Shown here in pieces: positions 55,275-64,000 of a DNA stretch of 64,000 nucleotides. Under the pieces are notes generated by a model. The model made no database searches and was not told where the DNA came from. It worked only from the letters and a program-made list of their open reading frames with translations. The position numbers were made by a program, and so were the translations under genes. Source of the stretch: Chthonomonas calidirosea (GTDB lineage Bacteria > Armatimonadota > Chthonomonadetes > Chthonomonadales > CAJBBX01); assembly GCA_020722705.1 (NCBI GenBank), contig DYKI01000003.1, positions 1 to 64,000 of the forward strand, written 5' to 3'. Within the stretch, counting starts at the first letter, position 1, and every line of letters starts with the position of its first letter.

Positions 55275-56003
55275 ATGCGGTGCTTGGGCAGCGTTTGCTT
55301 CGCCCTTTGTGTATCCACAACCGCAAGTGCCGAGCCAACGGACAGCGCCAAGCTGATGGTACTTGTTCAGCCAATGGGCAGTCACACGGCTGTTGTGATG
55401 ACCTTCTCCGAAGTTGTGCCCCATGCAGAGGCAAGGGCGCGACTTGCCCGCCTTGCCGAGCTGACAGGCGCGCACATCGTATCCAGTGACATCACGGACA
55501 TAACCGTGGCGACGCCGGCCGGGTCGTCAAGGGCATCTGCCAGGCAGACAGGCCTCGAGGCCTTGCTTAGCGGAATGCAGTATTCGGCCCAACGGGCTTT
55601 CATCCTTCAGCCTTTTCTTGCAGCCTTCGGCGATCTCGGTCGGTTCGATGTGTTGTTCCTGACTCAACGCGTAGACGGTTTCGCCGGGCTTCGCTATTGG
55701 GATGGAGAGGGGATATCGGTGCGGCTCCTGCAGGATGGCGCGCCCTATCGGTACCGATTCGTCGTTTCGTCCGATGTTTCGCCCGCACTGACGCTGCCCG
55801 TATATCATCCTGTCGCCCCGAAGATGCCAGACCCTGCTCGGTCCAGCGATCACTCCAAGCTTCCGGGGCCTTGGCTGTTTGGCGCAGCTTTGCTGTCGGG
55901 CTGTGCCGTGTTCATTCTATTGCTTGCTCGGGCCCGCTTGCGTGCGGCAGGTCGGTCCGGTCAGTTCACCGCCGGGAAGGGAGAAGTTCGTGATCACGCT
56001 TGA
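55275..56003 (+). CDS. Secreted/membrane-anchored protein of unknown function, coupled to pilT
   Basis: Signal peptide MRCLGSVCFALCVSTTASA, C-terminal TM PWLFGAALLSGCAVFILLLARARL. 14-nt overlap with the pilT GTG start. Confidence 0.6.
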   Translation: MRCLGSVCFALCVSTTASAEPTDSAKLMVLVQPMGSHTAVVMTFSEVVPHAEARARLARLAELTGAHIVSSDITDITVATPAGSSRASARQTGLEALLSGMQYSAQRAFILQPFLAAFGDLGRFDVLFLTQRVDGFAGLRYWDGEGISVRLLQDGAPYRYRFVVSSDVSPALTLPVYHPVAPKMPDPARSSDHSKLPGPWLFGAALLSGCAVFILLLARARLRAAGRSGQFTAGKGEVRDHA

Positions 56004-57057
56004 CGAGTTGCTCACTTACGCACAGGAGCAGGAAGCCTCCGACCTCTTTATTCGGGCGCGGTGCAAGCCTGCCCTGCGCGTTCACGGGCGCATCAAGGAA
56101 ACCGACTTCGACGTTCTGAGCCCCGAGGACACTCGTGCCATTGCCTACAGCAAGATGACCGGGCGTCAGATCGAAGAGTTCGATCGGCATCACGAGATGG
56201 ACCTGGCATTCGATCTTGGCAACACGGCCCGCGTCCGGTGCAGCGTCTACAAGCAGCGAGGAACCGTTGCTCTGTCCAACCGTCTCATCCCCATGCGCAT
56301 TCGTTCTCTCGAAGAGCTTGGGATGCCACCCACCCTGGCCGAGTTTACCAAGAGTCGCAATGGCCTGGTGCTCGTAACAGGCCCAACCGGATCCGGCAAG
56401 TCCACGACGCTTGCCGCCATGATAGACCTCATCAACAGCACGCGCAGGGTTAATATTGTCTCCATCGAGGACCCCATAGAGTACGTCCATCCCGACAAGA
56501 TGGCCATCGTCAGCCAGCGTGAAGTTGGGATAGACACCGACTCGTTCCAGGAGGCCCTCAAGCGCGTCCTCCGGCAAGCCCCCGACGTGATTCTCATCGG
56601 CGAGATGCGCGATATCGAGACGATGAACGTTGCCCTGCAGGCAGCAGAAACCGGACACCTGGTCTTCGCGACCGTCCACACATCCAGCGCAGCGGAGACC
56701 CTGGACCGCCTGTCCAATATGTTTGCGCCGCATGAGCGACCGATGCTATGGCTTCGTCTCTCCGTTTCGCTCAGGGGTGTGGTGTCGCAGAAGCTCCTTC
56801 CCAGGGCCGACGGACTCGGGCGAGTCGCCGGTGTTGAGGTGATGGTGGTCACGCCGACGATCACCAAGATGCTCGAGGAGGGCAAATCCGAGGATATCTA
56901 CAGTCAGATCCGTCAGGCCGGCTTGGAAACGTACTGGGGTATGCAGACCATGAACCAGTGCCTGGTGCGCTTCGTGAAGGCCGGTGTCATCACAGCGGAG
57001 GAAGCCCTGGCCAACGCGGGGAACTATACGGAGATGCGGCAGATGCTGCGCCGCTGA
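55990..57057 (+). CDS. pilT: PilT-family twitching motility ATPase, paralog 1
   Basis: LLTYAQEQEASDLFIRARCKPALRVHG, VTGPTGSGKSTTLAAMIDLIN, VISIEDPIEYVH-type box, ILIGEMRD, HLVFATVHTSSA. GTG start. Confidence 0.9.
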   Translation: MITLDELLTYAQEQEASDLFIRARCKPALRVHGRIKETDFDVLSPEDTRAIAYSKMTGRQIEEFDRHHEMDLAFDLGNTARVRCSVYKQRGTVALSNRLIPMRIRSLEELGMPPTLAEFTKSRNGLVLVTGPTGSGKSTTLAAMIDLINSTRRVNIVSIEDPIEYVHPDKMAIVSQREVGIDTDSFQEALKRVLRQAPDVILIGEMRDIETMNVALQAAETGHLVFATVHTSSAAETLDRLSNMFAPHERPMLWLRLSVSLRGVVSQKLLPRADGLGRVAGVEVMVVTPTITKMLEEGKSEDIYSQIRQAGLETYWGMQTMNQCLVRFVKAGVITAEEALANAGNYTEMRQMLRR

Positions 57058-57156
57058 CGCTTCCGATGAATCCGGGCCCTCCGTCGGCGTCCAGGCGTGC
57101 CGTCGGCAGCGGTCGTTGCCGAGACACCTGAGCCCTCGCGTTCGTATTCGACAACA

Positions 57157-58257
57157 ATGGTACACATTGACGATCTGTTGCGCATGCTCGTGGAGAGTGA
57201 GGCTTCCGACCTGCACTTGCGCGTAGGCGAGCCTCCCATTATGCGCGTCCACGGACTTCTGCGCCGTGTGCCCAACCTCCCCGTGTTGACCGATCGTGAC
57301 ATGTACGACACCCTCTACATCATGCTCAACGATGACCGGCGCACCAGGTTCGAGCAAAATATGGAGCTCGATATGTCCTATGCGGTGCCGGGTCTCGCCA
57401 GGTTCCGCGTCAACCTGTTTCGCCAGCAGGGACATGTGGGTGCCGTCATGCGGGTCATCCCTTACATCATCAAGAGCATTGATGAGCTAATGATCCCGCC
57501 CATCGTCAAGGACCTTTGCATGCTGCCCCGAGGACTCATCCTCGTGACCGGCCCGACCGGATCGGGCAAGTCAACGACGCTGGCCGCGATGGTTCATCAC
57601 ATCAACGAACGCAAGCCAAAAGCCATCATCACCATCGAGGATCCGATCGAGTACCTGCATACGGACAAGCTGGCAAGCATCAACCAGCGCGAGATTGGTG
57701 TTGATACCCACAGTTTCGCGGCCGCCCTCAAACACGTGATGCGGCAGAACCCGGACATCATCCTCGTAGGCGAGATGCGCGACCTCGAAACTATCCATCT
57801 GGCTATTACCGCTGCCGAGACGGGGCACCTCGTGTTCGCAACACTGCATACGACCGATGCGCCGCAGACCATTGACCGCATCATTGACGTATTCGAGCCC
57901 GAGCAGCAGCAGCAGATCCGCACCCAGCTCGCCGTTACTCTTCAGGCCGTTATCTCGCAGACATTGCTGCCGCGAGCCGACATCACGGGACGCATCGCTG
58001 CATTCGAGATCATGGTCTGCACTCCCGCCATCCGGACGTTGATCCGCGAAGGCAAGACCTACCAGATGTACACCGACATCCAGACAGGCAGTCAGTACGG
58101 CATGCAGACGCTGGATTCGCATCTGCTGCAGCTCGCGCTGCAGGGTCTCGTGCTGTTTGAGGACGCTCAAGCCAAAGCCTCGAACCCATATGAGTTCGAG
58201 ACGCGATACAAACGCGCTCTGGAACGCCGCACCGCCGGCGAGCAGAGTGCGGCCTGA
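57157..58257 (+). CDS. pilT: PilT-family ATPase, paralog 2
   Basis: DDLLRMLVESEASDLHLRVGEPPIMRVHG, GPTGSGKSTT, ILVGEMRDLETIHLAITAAETGHLVFATLHTTDA. Confidence 0.92.
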   Translation: MVHIDDLLRMLVESEASDLHLRVGEPPIMRVHGLLRRVPNLPVLTDRDMYDTLYIMLNDDRRTRFEQNMELDMSYAVPGLARFRVNLFRQQGHVGAVMRVIPYIIKSIDELMIPPIVKDLCMLPRGLILVTGPTGSGKSTTLAAMVHHINERKPKAIITIEDPIEYLHTDKLASINQREIGVDTHSFAAALKHVMRQNPDIILVGEMRDLETIHLAITAAETGHLVFATLHTTDAPQTIDRIIDVFEPEQQQQIRTQLAVTLQAVISQTLLPRADITGRIAAFEIMVCTPAIRTLIREGKTYQMYTDIQTGSQYGMQTLDSHLLQLALQGLVLFEDAQAKASNPYEFETRYKRALERRTAGEQSAA

Positions 58258-58262
58258 CGACC

Positions 58263-59342
58263 ATGGTGAACGTAGACCAGCTTCTCTACACAACGGTTCA
58301 TCACAGTGGCTCCGATCTGCACATCAAGGCGGATAGCCCTCCACTGGTTCGCATCCATGGCGATCTGATCCAACTCGAGATGGACCCCTTGACGGCTGAC
58401 GAGACGAAGGCGCTGTCCATGAGTGTTCTGAGCGAAGTGCAGCGCGCTCGTTTCGAAGAAGAGCTTGAGCTGGATTTTGCTTACGAGATTCCGGGTCTTG
58501 CTCGATTCCGCGGAAACATCTATCAGCAGAAGGGTGCTGTTCAGGCCGCGTTTCGTGTCATCCCCCTCCGGATTCAGACGATAGAGGAGCTCGGTCTGCC
58601 GCCTGTCTGCAAGTATTTTGCCGAGCGTCCCCGCGGACTGGTGCTTGTAACGGGACCGGCAGGCTCGGGCAAGAGCACGACGCAGGCTGCGATGATAGAC
58701 TACATCAACGACAACTATCCCCTGCATATCGTTACCGTCGAGGACCCGATCGAGTTCATCCACGAGGACCGCCAGGCGTTGATCAACCAGCGCGAACTCG
58801 AAACGGATACGCTGGCTTTTGCCAACGCGCTCAAGTTCGTTCTGCGCCAGGACCCTGACGTGATCCTTATTGGTGAGATGCGCGACCTGGAGACCATACA
58901 CCTGGCCATCACGGCGGCAGAAACAGGTCACCTGGTATTCGGCACGCTCCACACCACGGATGCTGTCCAGACCGTTGACCGAGTGATAGACGTGTTCCCG
59001 ACGCATCAACAGCAGCAGGTTCGCATGCAGATGGCTGTGAACCTCATCGGGGTTATCTCTCAGACGCTGGTGAAGAGGGCGGACGGACACGGCCGAGTGG
59101 CGGCATTCGAAACGCTGGTCGCCATCAGCGCCGTGCGCAACCTGATCCGTGAAAACAAGACATACCAGATCGGCTCGCTTATTCAGACCGGCCAGCGACA
59201 TGGGATGATGTCGCTGGATCAGTCGCTTGCGGATCTGGTCAACCGCCGCATGATTACGTATAACGACGGACTGGAGAAGGCGTCGAACGTTCAGGAGTTC
59301 AAGGCGTTGGTCGGCGAAGATGAGAGCCCGGAGCAGCAGTAG
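58263..59342 (+). CDS. pilT: PilT-family ATPase, paralog 3
   Basis: VDQLLYTTVHHSGSDLHIKADSPPLVRIHG, GPAGSGKSTTQAAMI, ILIGEMRDLETIHLAITAAETGHLVFGTLHTTDA. Confidence 0.92.
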   Translation: MVNVDQLLYTTVHHSGSDLHIKADSPPLVRIHGDLIQLEMDPLTADETKALSMSVLSEVQRARFEEELELDFAYEIPGLARFRGNIYQQKGAVQAAFRVIPLRIQTIEELGLPPVCKYFAERPRGLVLVTGPAGSGKSTTQAAMIDYINDNYPLHIVTVEDPIEFIHEDRQALINQRELETDTLAFANALKFVLRQDPDVILIGEMRDLETIHLAITAAETGHLVFGTLHTTDAVQTVDRVIDVFPTHQQQQVRMQMAVNLIGVISQTLVKRADGHGRVAAFETLVAISAVRNLIRENKTYQIGSLIQTGQRHGMMSLDQSLADLVNRRMITYNDGLEKASNVQEFKALVGEDESPEQQ

Positions 59343-60100
59343 TCGCCCATGCCGCAAACGGGACATGGCGCGGAGCTGTCGAGGGCGGCGGCGACGGCTA
59401 TGAGGGAGGGCACCAGTGTCGCAACGATCGTTTCCATCTCCAGCTCAACGTCGGCGTGGCGTAGCCGTTCGGGGTTCAGGCCGACGCCAAGGTTGGTGAC
59501 ACAGGCTATCGCGGCGTAACAGAGGCCTGCTTCTCGCGCCGCGACGGCTTCGGGAACACCGGTCATTCCGACCACGTCGGCGCCAAGTTGCCGGAGCATC
59601 CTGACTTCTGACGCAGTCTCGAAACGCGGGCCGACGACGCCTGCCATGACTCCGGCAGATCTGAAGCCCGGACAGGCAGCAAGCTCTCGGGCGATCATCG
59701 AGCGCAGGCGCTCGCAGTAGGGGCGGCTCACATCAGTGTGGCGAACTGCCGTGGGTCCGTCGCGTGGAGGCACGGACTGCGCAGCGATGAAGTCGTCGAG
59801 CAGCACGAAAGAACCGACGGGCAGGTCGGTACGCAGGCTGCCCACAGCATTGATGCCGATGAGGTCGCGGACTCCCATGGCTCTCAGCGCAGCCATATTG
59901 GCTTCGTGGCGGATCGCGTGCGGTGGTACGGTGTGGCCCATCCCGTGCCGATGCAGATATGCGAAGACGGCGGTTTCACCGAAGATGACTGCGACGTCAA
60001 CGGGCCCCCAGCGAGTGGCGACCCTGTGCTCTTCTCGACGGCTGCCCCGCATGATCGGGCGACTGCCTGTGCCGCCGACGATTCCGACCGTACACATCAT
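59291..60100 (-). CDS. mtnP: Methylthioadenosine phosphorylase / purine nucleoside phosphorylase family
   Basis: VGIVGGTGS, FLHRHG-like YLHRHGMGHTVPPHAIRHEANMAAL, GVVGPRFETASEVRMLRQLGADVVGMTGVPEAVAAREAGLCYAAIACVTN. Confidence 0.9.
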   Translation of the reverse strand: MMCTVGIVGGTGSRPIMRGSRREEHRVATRWGPVDVAVIFGETAVFAYLHRHGMGHTVPPHAIRHEANMAALRAMGVRDLIGINAVGSLRTDLPVGSFVLLDDFIAAQSVPPRDGPTAVRHTDVSRPYCERLRSMIARELAACPGFRSAGVMAGVVGPRFETASEVRMLRQLGADVVGMTGVPEAVAAREAGLCYAAIACVTNLGVGLNPERLRHADVELEMETIVATLVPSLIAVAAALDSSAPCPVCGMGDYCCSGLSSSPTNALNS

Positions 60101-60124
60101 GGGAGTGTCAGGTTCCTAACTGCC

Positions 60125-62263
60125 GTGCTCGCATCACCGCAACGCCGACGTATGCTCGTCTTCGTGAGTGGCCTGCTGCTTACCGCAGCAGCAACCTGGC
60201 CGCTCGTCTGGATGGGATGCAGTCTTTATTGGGGCGACGTGATGCTGTACTTCCTGCCTGCGCTGGAGTTCACACGCAGCGCGTTTGCCGACGGATACCT
60301 GCCGCTCTGGAACCCCCACGTGTTGTGCGGACAGCCTTTCATCGGCAATCCGCAGGCATCCGTGTTGTACCCTACGTCGGCGCTCTTGCCGTTCATCACC
60401 CCGACGCGCTTCATGTCGGTCTCCGTCATTGTCCACGTGGGGATGGCCTGGGCAGGAGTCTACAGGTGCGCCAGGACGCTCGAGGTCTCCCGATCGGGCG
60501 CGTTGCTGGCCGCTGCGACATTCGTGGGGGGCGGGGCGTTTCTGCTCCGCCTGCAGTTCCCGACCATGTTTCAGGCTATGGCGTGGATGCCATGGATCCT
60601 TCACTGCTCCGTACGACTGGCAAATCGCGTATCGTTGCGGCGCGTGGCCGCGATGGGTGTGGTGTCAGCATCCAGCATATTGTCGGCCCATCCTCAGATC
60701 ACCTACATGTCGCTCCTACTGGCTATAGCGGCCATGGTGTGGTCATTGCTCGGTGTCGGGTGGCGTACGCGCGGGGTCCGGCTGCTCAGTTGGGTAGGCG
60801 CGACTGCGATTGGCGGCGTCGCGGCCTCGGCGTACTGGCTGCCGGCGGTGGATGTTCTTCGGCTGTCGGTGAGGCCTGAGCTTGCACTGGGGAAGGCCGA
60901 CCGCTTCACCGTAGCATGGCAGCACGTCATAGGAATGCTCTGGCCGGGGTATGTGGGATCACCTGTGTCCGGGAACTACTGGGCGCCGGGCAACGTGTGG
61001 GAACCGGCCCTGTTCATCGGTGTGCCTCAGTTGGCGTTCGTGGTGGCCGGTGCGGCACAATGGCGGCGCTCCGCAGCGGCCCGCTTTCATGGATGGCTTG
61101 CTTTGCTGAGTTTCTGGCTCGCCCTCGGCGTGTCGGGCGGACTCTACGCGCTGGCTTATTTGGTGGTGCCAGGCATGAGTGTGTTCCACGATCCGGCGCG
61201 GTTCGGCATTCCATGCACCCTGGGCCTTGCGTGTCTTGCCGGGATCGGAGCCGACCGCATGCGTTGTCGTCTCCGAGGATGGCACTACGCAGTGGTCGGA
61301 GCGAGCATTGCGGGTCTCTTGACCATCACGACCAGCATGACCCCCACGGTACGCGCGAAAGAGCTCGAGTACAGGCCAAGGCTGCTGGCACTTGCGTCAG
61401 GCCGCCGCCTATACTCGGCCGAGCGCCAGGATACGTGGGAACGATACGTCAACTACGCCGACTACGGTGCCGAGAGTGGACGCTATGTCCACGAGCTGAC
61501 GGATACGGTGACACCGAACATCGGCATGCGCTACGGGCTTCACGATGCAGGGGGATACGAACCGGTGCCGCTCAGGACCGCGACGATGATCGAGGGTCTC
61601 CTGCGGCAAGCGACCCAGGACCAGGCACCGGTGTTGGGGGCCCTGGCATCGTTGATGGATGTCGGTTACGTCCTCATGCCCGTTGGCCTCTCTATCCAGC
61701 ACCCCGATCTGATGGAGCTGGACGGACGGGAGTCGGTGTTTCGGCTTACATCCGGATCACGATCGCCCGTTCGCCTCTTTGGGCACACGCGCGTCATACC
61801 CGATTTGCGACGTACCCTTGAGGTTCTGGGGGTGTCGCAGTTTCCGCACGCAACCGTTGCCGTCGTGAACCGGCCGGCAGGTCTCCCTGACGGTCTGTCG
61901 GCGACGCCCGAGCTCTGCCGATATGACCGGATCACCTGGAAGCCAGTGCGTGAAGGAGGCGACTGCGTCCTTTCGGGTATGAATCGTCAGGGACTGGCAG
62001 CGTTCTCGATTCCCGCTATGCCCGGCTGGACAGCGACTCTGGACAACAGGCATGCCGACATAGTTCGCGTCAATGGCGCTTTCCTGGGTGTGGTCGTTCC
62101 GGCCGGAGAACACACGGTTCGATTGCGCTATAGGCCGGCAGCCTTCCGAATCGGCCTGTTCGGTACACTCATGGGGGTGATGGTCCTCGCTGCAATAGGC
62201 ACGGCTGGGGCAATCGCCATGCGTCGCCCTGCTGGTACACTAGCACAGTCCCGCACCCCCTAG
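60125..62263 (+). CDS. YfhO-like multi-TM membrane protein
   Basis: YWGDVMLYFLPALEFTRSAFADGYLPLWNPHVLCGQPFIGNPQASVLYP, many TM helices. Start GTG 60125 or ATG 60152. Confidence 0.78.
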   Translation: MLASPQRRRMLVFVSGLLLTAAATWPLVWMGCSLYWGDVMLYFLPALEFTRSAFADGYLPLWNPHVLCGQPFIGNPQASVLYPTSALLPFITPTRFMSVSVIVHVGMAWAGVYRCARTLEVSRSGALLAAATFVGGGAFLLRLQFPTMFQAMAWMPWILHCSVRLANRVSLRRVAAMGVVSASSILSAHPQITYMSLLLAIAAMVWSLLGVGWRTRGVRLLSWVGATAIGGVAASAYWLPAVDVLRLSVRPELALGKADRFTVAWQHVIGMLWPGYVGSPVSGNYWAPGNVWEPALFIGVPQLAFVVAGAAQWRRSAAARFHGWLALLSFWLALGVSGGLYALAYLVVPGMSVFHDPARFGIPCTLGLACLAGIGADRMRCRLRGWHYAVVGASIAGLLTITTSMTPTVRAKELEYRPRLLALASGRRLYSAERQDTWERYVNYADYGAESGRYVHELTDTVTPNIGMRYGLHDAGGYEPVPLRTATMIEGLLRQATQDQAPVLGALASLMDVGYVLMPVGLSIQHPDLMELDGRESVFRLTSGSRSPVRLFGHTRVIPDLRRTLEVLGVSQFPHATVAVVNRPAGLPDGLSATPELCRYDRITWKPVREGGDCVLSGMNRQGLAAFSIPAMPGWTATLDNRHADIVRVNGAFLGVVVPAGEHTVRLRYRPAAFRIGLFGTLMGVMVLAAIGTAGAIAMRRPAGTLAQSRTP

Positions 62264-62270
62264 AGCGCAT

Positions 62271-62678
62271 ATGCACATATCGAGCGTGATGCGAGCCCAT
62301 GTCGTCACGGTGACCTGCGATGCAACGCCGGCCGCAGTCGCCGATGTCTTCGCCGTCTACCAACAGGCCGTTGTGCCGGTCGTTGACGCCGCCGATCGGC
62401 TGATCGGTTCGATCAGGCCCGGTACGCTGCTCCGTCGGCTCGCATCGCTGAAGGCGGGCCGGCTTCTCGATACCAAGGCCGCCGAGCTTGCGGATACCGG
62501 TGTTCCGACAGCGTGCTGTGACGATGACGCGCTCGCGGCGGCTGCGCGGATGCTGGACGGTCAGCATGAGGCCATTGTTGTTGTGGATGACGGCAAGGTG
62601 GTTGGGTTGGTCGGCGTACCCGAAGCGTGCAGGATCCTTATCGAATCCATGACCGAGGCAAATCAGGCTGTCGGGTGA
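62271..62678 (+). CDS. Stand-alone CBS domain pair protein
   Basis: ISSVMRAHVVTVTCDATPAAVADVFAVYQQAVVPVVDAADRLIGSI..DALAAAARMLDGQHEAIVVVDDGKVVGLVG. Confidence 0.85.
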   Translation: MHISSVMRAHVVTVTCDATPAAVADVFAVYQQAVVPVVDAADRLIGSIRPGTLLRRLASLKAGRLLDTKAAELADTGVPTACCDDDALAAAARMLDGQHEAIVVVDDGKVVGLVGVPEACRILIESMTEANQAVG

Positions 62679-62707
62679 GTCCCGGGCAGTCGCAAAGGGA
62701 GTTAGCG

Positions 62708-63892
62708 ATGAAACGGATGGTGAACGCGACTACCGCCGCACTCTGCATCGGCTTAGCGCTGATGTGGCTCGGCGGCTGCAAGAAGAGCACCTCATCAGGC
62801 GACCAGGACACTTCGGAGATTATCGTGGGGGAGTATGCCTCGCTTACAGGCACAACGGCCACATTCGGCAACTCCACGCATCGCGGAACACAGATGGCCA
62901 TTGACGACGCCAACGCTGCCGGCGGCGTCAACGGGCGCAAACTGCGGTTGGTCACCGAGGACGATCAGAGCAAACCCGACATCGCCCGTACCGTTGTGAC
63001 AAGGCTGATCACGCAGGAGAAAGCGGTAGCCATCCTTGGGGAAGTGGCCAGTACCCGCTCGATGGCGGCGGCGCCCGTATGCCAGCAATACAAGGTTCCG
63101 ATGATCTCGCCATCCTCGACGAACCCCGCGGTCACTGATGCCGGTGACTACATCTTCAGAGTCTGCTTCACCGATGACTTCCAGGCGGCAGTCGTCGCGC
63201 ACTTCGCCTATGACCAGGGCTTCCGTAAGGTCGCCATCTTCAAGGATATCAAGAACGATTACAGCGTTGCGTTTGCCGCCAACTTCGGAGCGGAGATCAA
63301 GCGTCTGGGCGGCACTGTTGCGGCCGAGCAGTTCTTTCAGGAGGGCGACACCGATTTCAAGGCTCAACTCACAACGCTGGCTTCAGCCAAGCCTGACGCG
63401 GTGCTTGTTCCGGGCTACTATAGCGAGGTGGGCACCATCGCTCGCCAAGCCCGCGAGGTTGGCTTGAAGGCCCCGCTGCTGGGCGGCGACGGTTGGGACT
63501 CACCGAAGCTGGTTCCCGGCGCAGGTGGCCCTGGGGGCGCGCTCGAGGGGTGCTTCTTCAGCAACCATTACTTCTCGTCTGAGCTCAAGGAAGAGGTCAC
63601 GCAGACCTTCCTCGGGGCCTTCAGGAAGAAGTATCAGCTCGATCCTGACGCCCTGGCAGCTCTCGGTTATGACGCGGCCCGTCTGCTTGTGGATGCACTG
63701 AAGCGGGCAGGCACCACTGATAGGGCGAAGCTGCGCGACGCAATCGCGGCCACCAAGGACTTCCCAGGGGTGACCGGGAAGATCACGCTCGACGCGAAGC
63801 GGAATGCCCGCAAGGCGGCGCTCATTCTCAAGGTGGAAGGAGACAAGTTCCGCGTATACAAGTCGTACACGCCGGAGCAGATTGGGCAGTAG
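62708..63892 (+). CDS. livK: Branched-chain amino acid-type ABC transporter substrate-binding lipoprotein
   Basis: Lipobox LGGC, IIVGEYASLTGTTATFGNSTHRGTQMAIDDANAAGGVNGRKLRLVTEDDQ, GDGWDSPKLV. Confidence 0.92.
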   Translation: MKRMVNATTAALCIGLALMWLGGCKKSTSSGDQDTSEIIVGEYASLTGTTATFGNSTHRGTQMAIDDANAAGGVNGRKLRLVTEDDQSKPDIARTVVTRLITQEKAVAILGEVASTRSMAAAPVCQQYKVPMISPSSTNPAVTDAGDYIFRVCFTDDFQAAVVAHFAYDQGFRKVAIFKDIKNDYSVAFAANFGAEIKRLGGTVAAEQFFQEGDTDFKAQLTTLASAKPDAVLVPGYYSEVGTIARQAREVGLKAPLLGGDGWDSPKLVPGAGGPGGALEGCFFSNHYFSSELKEEVTQTFLGAFRKKYQLDPDALAALGYDAARLLVDALKRAGTTDRAKLRDAIAATKDFPGVTGKITLDAKRNARKAALILKVEGDKFRVYKSYTPEQIGQ

Positions 63893-63894
63893 TC

Positions 63895-64000
63895 GTGCAG
63901 TCCTTTCTCCAGCAAGCCGTCTTTGGCATACAACTGGGCAGTCTGTATGCTCTGATTGCCATAGGATATACGCTTGTATACGGAGTGCTGCGCCTCATCA
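63895..64000 (+). CDS. livH: Branched-chain amino acid ABC permease, N-terminal part (truncated by window edge)
   Basis: GTG start, MQSFLQQAVFGIQLGSLYALIAIGYTLVYGVLRLI. Confidence 0.85.
   Translation, partial: MQSFLQQAVFGIQLGSLYALIAIGYTLVYGVLRLI

Overview
The window is dense, GC-rich bacterial chromosomal DNA with about 46 protein-coding genes and two tRNAs. I see no rRNA, CRISPR array, transposase or phage module. Gene content resembles an environmental, Armatimonadota-like bacterium, but that assignment is inference only. From left to right: aromatic amino acid genes (aroF, hisC-like); tRNA-Ser; GH57; an orphan ParA operon; an ECF sigma/anti-sigma/RseB-like operon; sugar-modifying oxidoreductase and DegT genes; a cytochrome c maturation operon ccmABCDEF, including a 41-aa CcmD-like ORF absent from the supplied ORF track; P5C dehydrogenase and an FGGY kinase; PSP1 and gmk; a DUF4097 protein; a large glycoside hydrolase locus (GH38, two very large GH101/DUF5696-like proteins, a GH5/42-like protein, MFS); ruvC; an ABC importer with its solute-binding protein fused to its MalF-type permease; an RbsB-like SBP; pepP/aroQ/Trm112; a metallophosphoesterase-PQQ propeller protein; a multi-domain RsbU-type phosphatase with a STAS partner; tRNA-Ala; three tandem pilT paralogs; MTAP; a YfhO-like membrane protein; a CBS protein; and livK with the start of livH. 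The observations I rate highest are: (1) the lipoprotein SBP-permease fusion; (2) a perfect 12-bp inverted repeat embedding the -35 boxes of two divergent near-consensus promoters in front of it; (3) a CXXXY-type CcmE in a ccm operon with no ccmG/H alongside; (4) the glycoside hydrolase locus; (5) three tandem PilT ATPases coupled to an unknown membrane protein; (6) an orphan ParA with two uncharacterised partners.
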